64,000 bases of DNA from UMGS1901 sp934122115 (GTDB lineage Bacteria; Bacillota; Clostridia; TANB77; CAG-508), in the NCBI GenBank assembly GCA_934122115.1, contig CAKOVU010000003.1:66619-130618 (forward strand), written 5' to 3'. Under the pieces are notes generated by a model. That model saw only the letters and a list, made by a program, of their open reading frames with translations, did no database searches and was not told the origin of the DNA. Every line of letters starts with the position of its first letter. Within the stretch, counting starts at the first letter, position 1. Shown one piece after another: positions 1-9,136 of the stretch. Both the position numbers and the translations under genes were made by a program.

Positions 1-79
1 TAAAATATTAGAATATAAATTAAACCATACTATTATAGCAAGGGCTATTAGGAAAGCGATAAGACTATTAAAAAGCTAA
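1..79 (+). CDS. C-terminal end of an unidentified gene (partial)
   Basis: An open frame enters from the left edge (codons from base 2) and stops with TAA at 77-79, giving about 25 residues that end in a basic stretch (RKAIRLLKS). It lies 22 bases before the next start codon and on the same strand, so it is probably the end of the preceding gene of the same polysaccharide operon. The fragment is too short to assign a family. Basic C-terminal tails are common in glycosyltransferases, but that is only a guess. Confidence 0.5.
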   Translation, partial: KILEYKLNHTIIARAIRKAIRLLKS

Positions 80-101
80 TATGAAAGGAACGATTGTGTA
101 G

Positions 102-2300
102 ATGAAAATTTGGTTTTTAACAGGTGAATTTGCACCAGATTTTGGAGGCGGAATTGGAACATATGTAGAAAATTGCGCTAAAATGTTTGCTAAAGCTGGA
201 GATGATGTAACAGTAATAGTAAGAAGCATTAATGGAAATAAATCAGAGAAAGCAAAAGAAGGTTACAGAATTGAAAGATTTCAACAAGGAGAAGGAGAAA
301 ACTATCAATACTTAGGATATGATAATGCATTGGCTTATCAATACTATGAAGTGATAATGAAGATGATTGATAAATATGGAAAACCTGATATTATAGAAAT
401 GCAGGAATATAATGCGTATGGACAATATATTATACAAAGTAAATTAATGTTGAATGAAAAACTGAAAGACATTCCATTAGTTGTACATCTTCATACTCCA
501 AGCTTTGAAACTTTAAAAATTAATCAATTTAATACGTATGAATTACCATTTTATTGGATTGGTGAGATGGAAAAATTTTGCATTAAAGGTGCAGATGCAT
601 TAGTATGCCCAAGTCAATTCTTAGCAGATAAATTACAATATCTAGTAGATGAAAAAATAAAAGTAATAAATTTACCTTTTGACATAGACAAAGAAGAATT
701 AGAAAAATATGAAAAAGAGGGAATTCAAAAACCTGATAAGAAAACTATATTATATTTTGGAAGAACAGAGTACAGAAAAGGCGTTGTGCAAATGCTAAAA
801 GGTGCTGAAAAATTATGGAAAAAAGGATTAGATTTTAAGGTTAAAATTATTGGTGGAGATACAATATTAGAATCAAAAGGTACATATGTTGGAGAGGATT
901 TAAAGAAGAAATATGCTAAATATATAGAAAGTGGCAACCTAGAAATGATGAATTCGATACCACATTTAGATTTGATTCCTCATATTTTATCAGCTACAGC
1001 GGTAACAATTCCATCACTATACGAGAATTTTCCTAATACATGTATATACTCAATGTGGCTAGGAAAGCCTGTATTAGTTTCAAAAAGCGGTGGACAGGCA
1101 GAAATGGTAAAAGATTCCGGAAAGAATGGATTGATTTTTGACTGGGATAAAGATGGAGATTTTGAAGAAAAACTAAAACAATTATTAAATATGTCTGATG
1201 AAGATTTAAAGCAAATGGGAGACAATGCAAAATCAAGAATTCATGAATTATGCAACATGGAAGACAACTTGAAGATTAGAAGAGAATTCTTTGAAGATGT
1301 AATAAAAAATAAAAATAAACCTAAAGAGAAGTTTCCGTTTGTTGAAGAAATGCCTAAAGATGAATATATAAAGCAATATGATGGTGAGAAAGATTTATTA
1401 TCAGTGGTAATTCCATATTATAATTTAGGAAAAACATTACCAGAAACAATAGAAAGTATTAAAGCTACTACTTATAAGAATTATGAAATAATAATAGTAA
1501 ATGATGGAAGCACTGATGAGGAAAGTGTAAAAGTATTAGAACAATATAAAGATGATGAAAAGGTAAGAGTAGTAAATATAGAGAATAAAGGATTAGCTAA
1601 TGCAAGAAATGTAGGTGCAAAAGAAGCAAAGGGAGAGTTTGTAGCATTTCTAGATGCGGATGATAAAATTGATCCAACATTTTATGAGAAAGCAATAAGG
1701 ATATTACACCAATATAGTAATGTTTCATATGTTTATAGCTGGGTTCAATATTTTGAAGGAAGCACGGCGGTATGGCCAACTTTCAATGTTCATATACCAT
1801 ATTTATTATGTGCGAATATGCTCGCAGCTTTTGTAGTAATAAGAAAGAATGATTTTCTAAATTTTGGACAAAATAGAATAAAAATGGAATATGGAATGGA
1901 AGATTATGATGGCTGGGTAAGCTTAGCAGAACACGGATATTTGGGAGTATCTATTCCAGAAAAACTTAATTTATATAGAATAAGAAAAGATTCAATGTCA
2001 AGGCAATTTAATAAAAAAATGAGAGTGTACTTATACCAGATATCTAAAGAGGGACATGAAAAATTATTTGCAAAATATTCAAAAGACATATATATGCTAT
2101 TACTTACAAATGGACAGTCTTATTATTGGAATAATCCTACTACACCGGTATACATTCCTACAACTGGGGAAGTTCAACAACCAGATGAAAGAATATTAAA
2201 AATAGAAAGAATGCTTAATTCTTTACCAGGTAGAGCAGCAAGAAAAGTTTATAGAGGATTAAAGAAAATAAAGCATGGAGTACAGAATATTTTTAAATAA
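102..2300 (+). CDS. Two-domain glycosyltransferase (GT4 + GT2 fusion)
   Basis: This 732-residue cytoplasmic protein joins two glycosyltransferases. The N-terminal GT4 (GT-B fold) half starts with the glycine-rich donor loop (GEFAPDFGGGIGTYVE, residues 8-23) and carries the late E-x7-E-like donor motif around residue 305 (LYENFPNTC...GKPVLVS). From about residue 430 a GT2 (GT-A fold) domain follows, with SVVIPYYN, the NDGST motif near 467 and the metal-binding DADD near 517. Two transferases in one chain suggest it adds two consecutive sugars to a surface polysaccharide. The ATG at 102 follows a weak AAAGGA element. Donor and acceptor sugars cannot be read from the sequence. Same operon as the next two genes. 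Confidence 0.88.
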   Translation: MKIWFLTGEFAPDFGGGIGTYVENCAKMFAKAGDDVTVIVRSINGNKSEKAKEGYRIERFQQGEGENYQYLGYDNALAYQYYEVIMKMIDKYGKPDIIEMQEYNAYGQYIIQSKLMLNEKLKDIPLVVHLHTPSFETLKINQFNTYELPFYWIGEMEKFCIKGADALVCPSQFLADKLQYLVDEKIKVINLPFDIDKEELEKYEKEGIQKPDKKTILYFGRTEYRKGVVQMLKGAEKLWKKGLDFKVKIIGGDTILESKGTYVGEDLKKKYAKYIESGNLEMMNSIPHLDLIPHILSATAVTIPSLYENFPNTCIYSMWLGKPVLVSKSGGQAEMVKDSGKNGLIFDWDKDGDFEEKLKQLLNMSDEDLKQMGDNAKSRIHELCNMEDNLKIRREFFEDVIKNKNKPKEKFPFVEEMPKDEYIKQYDGEKDLLSVVIPYYNLGKTLPETIESIKATTYKNYEIIIVNDGSTDEESVKVLEQYKDDEKVRVVNIENKGLANARNVGAKEAKGEFVAFLDADDKIDPTFYEKAIRILHQYSNVSYVYSWVQYFEGSTAVWPTFNVHIPYLLCANMLAAFVVIRKNDFLNFGQNRIKMEYGMEDYDGWVSLAEHGYLGVSIPEKLNLYRIRKDSMSRQFNKKMRVYLYQISKEGHEKLFAKYSKDIYMLLLTNGQSYYWNNPTTPVYIPTTGEVQQPDERILKIERMLNSLPGRAARKVYRGLKKIKHGVQNIFK

Positions 2301-2321
2301 GAATATGGAAAGGAAAGAACA

Positions 2322-3638
2322 ATGGAAAAAGATATAAAAGAAAAAATTATTAACATTTTTAAGCAACCGTTAATATATGTTTTATTGTTTTGCATATTTG
2401 TTCAAGTAAAAATTTATAATACAGTTCCAAATTATGTTATGACTTCTGATAGCTATACATATGCAGAGAAATATAATACAAGTATTTTACGAGGTCAAGT
2501 TAATGAATTAAGAACGCCTGTGTATCCATATTTTATTAAAGCGATTGGAAAGATTTCAGGACAAGAAAATTTATACAATAGTGTGGCAATGGCACAAAAA
2601 ATACTATTTATAATTACTCTAATATTATTTTATTTTTGCTTGAAAAAAATAACGAAAAGTAATATAATCACATCGGTATTAACAATAGTATTTGGAATTT
2701 GTCCATTTATAGTATTGTGGAATATAATGATTTTAACAGAAGCAATTTCAATATTTGAAAGCATATTGCTAAGTTTTGTAACAATATTATACTTGGAAAA
2801 ACCTAAAAAAAGTACTGCAATAATATTGGGTATTATAGTATTAGGTATGATTTTAACAAGACCATCATTTATTTATTTATTACCAATATATTTCTTATTC
2901 TGGATATTAAGATTAATATTTAATAAAAAGGAAAAAGAAGTAATTTCAGGTCTTATAAGTCTTACTATTTGCTCAGTTGTATTATTAGGGTATTGTGGAC
3001 TAATGAAGGCTCAGCATGGAGAATTTTCAATAACTGCAGTTTCGTATATAAATAATACAATAACTGCAATAAACAGTAATTCATATAAACAATCTGGCAA
3101 TGAAGATATGATTAAGATTGTGGATGAAATAAAGGGTGATAGAAGCGATGGTGAAATCTGCTGGACTGCACTGAATAAATTAAAAGAGCAGTATTCTGTT
3201 GAAGAAATAAAGAATTTTGCTAATACTTCACTTAAAAATGATAAAAATTATTTGAATTTTATAATATCAAAAACAATACAATTAGGCTCATCAAATATAG
3301 GTACAGCATCATATATACCAAATGATGTGTTTATAAATGAAAAATATGCTAATCAGATATATACAGAAATAGGAAATATAATTTTTCCAATTAACTTTGC
3401 GATGGTATATATAATGGTAGGAATAGCTGTAATTTATATTTTATATGATTTAATAAAAAATAAAAATATAAATTGGTATTTAGCATTTTTTACGGTATTG
3501 ATTGCTGCTAATATATTTACATTAATAGTAGGGGCACCTTTTGAATCTCAAAGGCTTTTTGCTTCGTCAATTGTACAAGTTTTACTATTGATTGGATATG
3601 TTGTGGCTAAAGGAATATACAATAAAAAAATAAATTAA
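2322..3638 (+). CDS. Polytopic membrane protein, GT-C glycosyltransferase-like
   Basis: This 438-residue protein has roughly ten hydrophobic segments. After the first membrane helix comes an outside loop with a DSYTYAE acidic motif (about residue 42) and ELRTPVYPYF, an arrangement seen in GT-C enzymes of the ArnT/PMT type that use polyprenyl-phosphate sugars, where an acidic residue in the first loop is catalytic. A TRPSFIYLLP motif in the middle is also typical of this group. It probably transfers a lipid-linked sugar on the outer face of the membrane. It is placed 21 bases after the GT4-GT2 gene and 14 bases before the flavoprotein gene. Family assignment is by motif impression only; substrate unknown. 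Confidence 0.6.
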   Translation: MEKDIKEKIINIFKQPLIYVLLFCIFVQVKIYNTVPNYVMTSDSYTYAEKYNTSILRGQVNELRTPVYPYFIKAIGKISGQENLYNSVAMAQKILFIITLILFYFCLKKITKSNIITSVLTIVFGICPFIVLWNIMILTEAISIFESILLSFVTILYLEKPKKSTAIILGIIVLGMILTRPSFIYLLPIYFLFWILRLIFNKKEKEVISGLISLTICSVVLLGYCGLMKAQHGEFSITAVSYINNTITAINSNSYKQSGNEDMIKIVDEIKGDRSDGEICWTALNKLKEQYSVEEIKNFANTSLKNDKNYLNFIISKTIQLGSSNIGTASYIPNDVFINEKYANQIYTEIGNIIFPINFAMVYIMVGIAVIYILYDLIKNKNINWYLAFFTVLIAANIFTLIVGAPFESQRLFASSIVQVLLLIGYVVAKGIYNKKIN

Positions 3639-3652
3639 GAAAGGATAAAAAG

Positions 3653-5233
3653 ATGGAAAAGAAAAACGTAGTTATTATTGGTGCTGGTCCTGCGGGATTA
3701 ACAATGGCTCATGAGTTACTAAAAGAAAATGGAAATGAGCAATATAATGTAACAGTGCTAGAAGAAACACAAGAAATTGGAGGAATTTCTAAAACAGTAA
3801 AATATAATGGAAACCGTATGGATATAGGAGGACATAGATTTTTCTCGAAAGATGAAAGAGTAATGAACTTCTGGCATGATTTAATGCCTGTACAAGGAAA
3901 AAACTCATTTGATGATGAAAAACTAGGAAGAGTAAAACCTCTTGAAGAAGGTGGCCCAGACCCTGAAAAAGAAGACGATGTAATGCTTATAAGACAAAGG
4001 GTTTCTAGAATTTATTATTTAAAGAAATTCTTTGATTATCCAATTAGCATGAAAATGCAAACTTTCAAAAATATGGGCTTTGACCGCACAATGAAGGCTG
4101 GTTTTAGTTATTTAAAATCATTGATATTTAAAAGAGAAGAAAAATCATTAGAGGATTTTTACATCAACAGATTTGGTAAAGTACTTTATAGCATGTTCTT
4201 TGAAAAATATACTGAAAAACTTTGGGGAAGACATCCAAGCGAAATATCTGCTGATTGGGGAGCTCAACGTGTAAAGGGAATATCTATTAAAGCAGTAATA
4301 AAAGATATGTTCCATAAAGCATTCGGAAAGAAAAATAGCGAGAATACTGAGACTTCTTTGATAGAACAATTTTGGTATCCAAAATATGGTCCAGGACATT
4401 TATGGGAGACTCTAGCAAATAAAGTTTCAAATGAAGGAGCTTCAATATTAAAAGGATATACTGTTAAAAAATTAAATTTCAAAGATGGAAGAATAGTTTC
4501 TGCTGAATGCGAAACACCTGAAGGAATTAAAACAATAGAGGGAGATATATTTGTTTCTTCTATGCCAATGAATGATTTAGTAGCAGGATTTACAGGAATA
4601 GATGTACCAACGGAAATAAGAGATATAGCTAAAGGATTACCTTTCAGAGATTTCATAACAGTTGGATTATTAGTAGACAAACTAAACCTAGAAAACAAAA
4701 CTGATATTAAAACTTTAGGAAATATAGTTCCAGATTGCTGGATTTATGTTCAAGAGCCAGAAGTTAAAATGTGTAGAATTCAAATATTCAATAACTGGTC
4801 ACCATACTTGGTAAAAGATGCAGAAAACAAAGTATGGATTGGATTGGAATATACATGTAGTGAAGGTGATGAATACTGGAATATGTCTGATGAAGAATTT
4901 ATAAACTTTGCAATAGATGAATTAGTTTCAATGAAAATAATTAGCAAAGATCAAGTTGAAGATTCTCATCGTGAAAGAATTAAGAAAGCATATCCTGCAT
5001 ATTTCGACACATACAAAGATATTGATAAATTAATAGACTACGTAAATAACATAGATAATTTATACTGTATAGGAAGAAACGGTCAACATAGATATAACAA
5101 CATGGACCACTCTATGGTAACGGCTATAGAAGCAGCTAAGAATATACGTAATGGAATAGCAGACAAATCAAATATTTGGAATGTAAATACAGATAAAGAA
5201 TATCATGAAGTAAAAAAAGCGGAACAAAATTAA
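3653..5233 (+). CDS. FAD-dependent oxidoreductase, UDP-galactopyranose mutase/amine oxidase-like
   Basis: A 526-residue soluble flavoprotein. The N-terminus has the dinucleotide-binding GAGPAGL motif (residues 10-16), followed by an E at the end of strand 2 (VLEET) and a GGISKT segment. The GGHRFFSK motif near residue 60 is typical of the NAD(P)/FAD-binding family related to UDP-galactopyranose mutase and protoporphyrinogen oxidase. A C-terminal FAD-contact segment (LYCIGRNGQHRYNNMDHSM) is also present. At 526 residues it is longer than classical UDP-galactopyranose mutase (about 370-400), so mutase activity is not certain. Because it closes a glycosyltransferase operon and is followed by a terminator, a role in making an activated sugar is likely. 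Confidence 0.75.
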   Translation: MEKKNVVIIGAGPAGLTMAHELLKENGNEQYNVTVLEETQEIGGISKTVKYNGNRMDIGGHRFFSKDERVMNFWHDLMPVQGKNSFDDEKLGRVKPLEEGGPDPEKEDDVMLIRQRVSRIYYLKKFFDYPISMKMQTFKNMGFDRTMKAGFSYLKSLIFKREEKSLEDFYINRFGKVLYSMFFEKYTEKLWGRHPSEISADWGAQRVKGISIKAVIKDMFHKAFGKKNSENTETSLIEQFWYPKYGPGHLWETLANKVSNEGASILKGYTVKKLNFKDGRIVSAECETPEGIKTIEGDIFVSSMPMNDLVAGFTGIDVPTEIRDIAKGLPFRDFITVGLLVDKLNLENKTDIKTLGNIVPDCWIYVQEPEVKMCRIQIFNNWSPYLVKDAENKVWIGLEYTCSEGDEYWNMSDEEFINFAIDELVSMKIISKDQVEDSHRERIKKAYPAYFDTYKDIDKLIDYVNNIDNLYCIGRNGQHRYNNMDHSMVTAIEAAKNIRNGIADKSNIWNVNTDKEYHEVKKAEQN

Positions 5234-5240
5234 TTGAAAA

Positions 5241-5280
5241 AATATCTACCTAGAAAATATTTTTAGGTAGATATTTTTTT
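5241..5280 (+). terminator. Rho-independent terminator
   Basis: A perfect 12-bp stem (AATATCTACCTA at 5241-5252 with TAGGTAGATATT at 5264-5275) with an 11-nt loop and a following T run. It ends the first polysaccharide operon just after the flavoprotein gene. Confidence 0.9.
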
Positions 5281-5384
5281 GCAAAATTAGTAAAAAATAG
5301 CAACAAAAAAATGACAAAATATGTTCCTTTTTTACAAGTTTCATGATACAATAAAGCGAGAATAAGACAAAAGGAGAGATACAT

Positions 5385-8216
5385 ATGAGAAGATATATAA
5401 AAGTAGTAGCAATAATGTTAATATTACTATCTATGGCAGGGGCTACTAGCAATGCAAATGATAAAACAAGCAATATAAGTTTAGAAAAAGTAGTGGCAGA
5501 AAATAAAATAGTAGAAGATGGAACCTATGTAATAAAATCTGCAATAAACAACAATTATGTATTGGATGTAGTTGGAGCCTCAAAAGTAAGTGGTGGCAAT
5601 GTTCAACTATATAAAAATGCCTCGGCGGACCAACAACGTTTTATAGTAAAATACTTAGATAATGGGTACTATACTATTACAGCTAAGCATTCAAGCAAAG
5701 TTTTAGACGTGGCAAATGGAGGAAAAACAGCAGGTACAAATGTATGGCAATGTACACCAAATAATTCAGATGCACAAAAATGGTTGTTGAAAGATGCAGG
5801 AAATGGATATGTTTATCTAGTATCAAAGTGCAATGGATTGTACCTTGATGTAGCAAATGGAGTAGCAGCAAATGGCACAAACGTACAAGTTTGCTATGGA
5901 AATAATTCAAATGCACAGAAATTTAAATTTGAAAAGGTACAAAGCAGTAATAATCCTACAAATAATACTCCGACAGGAACAAAAACAATAGAAGATGGAA
6001 CATATGTAATAAAATCAGGAATAAATAATGGATATGTATTAGATGTGTTAAATGGTTCAAATGTAAGTGGAGCTAATGTTCAATTATATAAAAATTCATC
6101 TGTGAATCAACAACGTTTTGTAGTAAAATATTTAGATAATGGGTATTATACTATTACGGCTAAACACTCAAACAAGGTGCTAGATGTAGCAAATGGAGGA
6201 AAAACAGCAGGTACAAATGTATGGCAATGTACGCCAAACAATTCTGATGCGCAGAAATGGGTAATCAAGGATGCAGGAAATGGATATTACTATATAATAT
6301 CAAAATGTAATGGATTGTATCTTGATGCTGCAAATGGAGTGGCAGCAAATGGTACAAATATACAAGTTTGCTATGGAAACAATTCAAATGCTCAAAAGTT
6401 TAAGTTTGAAAAATATTCAGAATTTGTAGGAACAAAAACAATAGAAGATGGTACATATCAGATAGAGTCCGGAATTAATAGTGGATATGTACTAGATGTA
6501 GTAGGTGGTTCAAATGTAAGTGGAGCTAATGTTCAATTGTATTCAAAAAAATCTGTTACAAGACAACGTTTTACAGTTAAATATTTAGGAGATGGATTTT
6601 ACACAATAACAGCTGCTCATTCTTCTAAAGTATTAGATGTAGCAAATGGAGGGAAAACAGCAGGTACAAATGTATGGCAATGTACACCAAATAATTCAGA
6701 TGCGCAAAAATGGATAATAAAAGATGCAGGAAATGGATATTATTATTTAATATCAAAATGTAATGGACTATATCTTGATGCGGCAAATGGAGTAGCAGCA
6801 AACGGTACAAACATTCAAGTTTGCTATGGAAATAATTCAAATGCTCAAAAATTTAAATTCGTAAAACCAATAAATATGCTAGAAAGTTTAGATGAAAGCA
6901 AATATCCAGGATACAAAGAAAGAATATCTGCACTTATGAATGCACATCCAAATTGGAACTTTGAGTTTTTATATACAGGAATAAAATTCAGCGATGCAGT
7001 GGCTGGAGAATATCAAGTAAGAAAAAGAAATCTTGTTCCAACAGAGTATGGTGGAGAATGGATTTCTGGTACAACATTATATGATACAGGATGGTATGGA
7101 GCATCTGAAAAGGCTATAGCATATTATATGGATCCGCGTAATTTCTTAAATGATACAGATGTATTCCAATTCCAAGATGTTAATGAATACTTAGAAGGAG
7201 CTTGCACATTAGAAGGCTTAAAATCAAAGGTTGCTAATTCATTTTTAGCAGATTATGCAACAGATATTAATACAGCTTGCCTAAACCAAAATGTAAATCC
7301 ATATTACATAATAGCTAGATTATTCCAGGAGAATGGAACAAACCCTAAGAGTGGAACACATAAAATGGATGCAGGAAATGGTAAGTATTACTATAATCCA
7401 TTTAATATAGGAGCTACAGGAGATTCTTTAACAGAAGTGTATAACAATGCACTAGCTACAGCTAAGAGAAATGGTTGGGACACTATGGTAAAAGCTCTTG
7501 AAGGCGGAATTAAGATATGTAAAGAAAACTGGTTAGACAATTATCAAAATACACTTTATCAGAATAGATTTGATATAGATTCAACAAATGGAACTTCATT
7601 ATATACTCACCAATACATGCAAAATCTAATGGGTGCATATAGTGAAGCCAAAATACTAAGAAGCTCATATGCTAATACAGGAAAATTGGAATCTAATTTT
7701 ACATTCCAAATACCTTTATATGAGGGAATGGATAAGGAACTTTCACCTATTCCTAAAAATAATCAAGAAAGTTATGCAATGAATGTAAAAACAACAGGCA
7801 CGTCAATCCGTATAAGAGAAGATGCTTCAACTGATTCAAAGATATTGAGAGAACTACCAAATGCTGGAACAGTGCTATTATCAGTAAAAAGAGGAATTAA
7901 TTCTAACTGGCAACAAGTTATCACATCAGATGGACTTATTGGATATGTATCTGGAACATATCTAGAACAAATTGATGATGTGAAAACATGCAACTATAAG
8001 GCAAAAGTAAAAACCAACGATGGAAATGGATGTAATGTAAGAATTGGACCAAGTACTAGATTAGATAAAGTAACAGCACTTTCAGATGGCGTTGAAGTAA
8101 CGGTTATAGATAACTCTACTTATAAAAATATAGATGGATATGATTGGAGCAGAGTAGTACTTTCTAGTGGAACACAGGTATTTATACCAAGCAGATACTT
8201 AGCAAAAATAAACTAA
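5385..8216 (+). CDS. Secreted glucosaminidase with three ricin-type lectin domains and SH3b domains
   Basis: A 943-residue exported cell-wall hydrolase. A signal peptide (basic start, hydrophobic core, ATSNAND) is followed by three nearly identical ricin B-like trefoil domains (about residues 44-180, 203-342, 352-493) with repeated QKW/QKF and GLYLD motifs. Residues about 497-760 form a glucosaminidase domain of the clostridial endo-beta-N-acetylglucosaminidase type; FQENGTNP near residue 645 holds the likely catalytic Glu. Two SH3b domains (about 799-865 and 869-943) close the chain. The lectin and SH3b parts should bind wall glycans. Start ATG is preceded by AAAGGAGAGA. It is a stand-alone unit after a terminator; the next gene (cadherin-like) follows at 22 bases. 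Confidence 0.87.
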   Translation: MRRYIKVVAIMLILLSMAGATSNANDKTSNISLEKVVAENKIVEDGTYVIKSAINNNYVLDVVGASKVSGGNVQLYKNASADQQRFIVKYLDNGYYTITAKHSSKVLDVANGGKTAGTNVWQCTPNNSDAQKWLLKDAGNGYVYLVSKCNGLYLDVANGVAANGTNVQVCYGNNSNAQKFKFEKVQSSNNPTNNTPTGTKTIEDGTYVIKSGINNGYVLDVLNGSNVSGANVQLYKNSSVNQQRFVVKYLDNGYYTITAKHSNKVLDVANGGKTAGTNVWQCTPNNSDAQKWVIKDAGNGYYYIISKCNGLYLDAANGVAANGTNIQVCYGNNSNAQKFKFEKYSEFVGTKTIEDGTYQIESGINSGYVLDVVGGSNVSGANVQLYSKKSVTRQRFTVKYLGDGFYTITAAHSSKVLDVANGGKTAGTNVWQCTPNNSDAQKWIIKDAGNGYYYLISKCNGLYLDAANGVAANGTNIQVCYGNNSNAQKFKFVKPINMLESLDESKYPGYKERISALMNAHPNWNFEFLYTGIKFSDAVAGEYQVRKRNLVPTEYGGEWISGTTLYDTGWYGASEKAIAYYMDPRNFLNDTDVFQFQDVNEYLEGACTLEGLKSKVANSFLADYATDINTACLNQNVNPYYIIARLFQENGTNPKSGTHKMDAGNGKYYYNPFNIGATGDSLTEVYNNALATAKRNGWDTMVKALEGGIKICKENWLDNYQNTLYQNRFDIDSTNGTSLYTHQYMQNLMGAYSEAKILRSSYANTGKLESNFTFQIPLYEGMDKELSPIPKNNQESYAMNVKTTGTSIRIREDASTDSKILRELPNAGTVLLSVKRGINSNWQQVITSDGLIGYVSGTYLEQIDDVKTCNYKAKVKTNDGNGCNVRIGPSTRLDKVTALSDGVEVTVIDNSTYKNIDGYDWSRVVLSSGTQVFIPSRYLAKIN
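5512..6861 (+). repeat. Three tandem copies of a ricin-lectin coding repeat
   Basis: Three in-frame repeats of about 420-430 bases begin near 5512, 5991 and 6441. The encoded blocks are nearly identical, for example the segment VLDVANGGKTAGTNVWQCTP occurs in each copy. Copy 1 is separated from copy 2 by an Asn/Thr-rich linker; copies 2 and 3 are closer together. This looks like recent intragenic duplication. Confidence 0.85.
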
Positions 8217-8238
8217 TCATATTTTAAGAGAGGTAAAA

Positions 8239-9114
8239 ATGAAAAAGATAAATATAAATAAAATGTTTATAATATCAATAATATGTGCAATGATATTACT
8301 TGTATTTTCAAGTAATACCATTGCAACAAGCATGGTAGAATTTGATGATGAAATGGCAGATGAACAAGCTAACGAAGAATTAAGGCAACAAGAACAAGAA
8401 GACCAAGAAAATGCTGGAAAATCTAGTAATAACTTTTTATCAGAATTATCTGTAGAAGGATATAAAATAAGCCCTGCTTTTGATAAGCAAACAATAAATT
8501 ATAGTATAGATGGAGAAATAACAGCAAAGAAAGTTAATATACAAGCCAAAACAGATGATGACAGAGCAACAGTTACTGGAATAGGCGAAGTAGAATTACA
8601 AACAGGTGAAAATAATTTTAGGATAAGTGTAAAAGCAGAAAATGGAACTGAAAGGGCATATTTTATTAAAATTATAAAGAAAATAGATGATGAAGAATTA
8701 AAACTTTCATCTTTAAAAATTAAGGCTGTTGATAAAAATGGAGAAAAGCAAGATGTAGATTTAAATATAGATTTTTCTTCAGATGTTTTTGCGTATAGTT
8801 GTGAAGTTTCTTACACTATTACAAAAATAGAAGTGGAAGCAGTAGCAAATAAAACAAATTCTAAAATAACAATTGAAGATAATCCTGAAGAATTAAAGGA
8901 AGGCCAAAATACAATAAAAATAAAACTAACAGATGATAATGAAAATGAAACTATTTATAAAGTACAAGTAAATAAACAATACAGCTTAATGGCTAATGGA
9001 GCAATTGATAATGAAACAGGCAGCAAGAACATAGTAATTGGAATTATAGCTATAGTACTTTTGATAATGGTTATATTACTATTTACAAAGAAAAGTAAGA
9101 AGAGAAAACATTAA
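8239..9114 (+). CDS. Membrane-anchored protein with cadherin-like beta-sandwich domains
   Basis: A 291-residue surface protein of unknown role. It has a signal peptide (MKKININKMF..., cleavage probably near NTIATS), an acidic Gln/Glu-rich spacer (residues about 35-60), then two beta-sandwich domains that match the cadherin-like (Cadherin-like beta sandwich, bacterial surface) pattern: LSELSVEGYKISPAFDKQT, then LSSLKIKAVD..., each with the INYSI/FAYSC and TGENNFRISV-type strands. A C-terminal membrane helix (VIGIIAIVLLIMVILLF) followed by KKSKKRKH anchors it with the domains outside. It follows the lectin glucosaminidase by 22 bases with AAGAGAGGT as ribosome site, so the two may be co-expressed on the surface. 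Confidence 0.75.
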   Translation: MKKININKMFIISIICAMILLVFSSNTIATSMVEFDDEMADEQANEELRQQEQEDQENAGKSSNNFLSELSVEGYKISPAFDKQTINYSIDGEITAKKVNIQAKTDDDRATVTGIGEVELQTGENNFRISVKAENGTERAYFIKIIKKIDDEELKLSSLKIKAVDKNGEKQDVDLNIDFSSDVFAYSCEVSYTITKIEVEAVANKTNSKITIEDNPEELKEGQNTIKIKLTDDNENETIYKVQVNKQYSLMANGAIDNETGSKNIVIGIIAIVLLIMVILLFTKKSKKRKH

Positions 9115-9136
9115 AATTTAAAGTGAGGAATAATGT

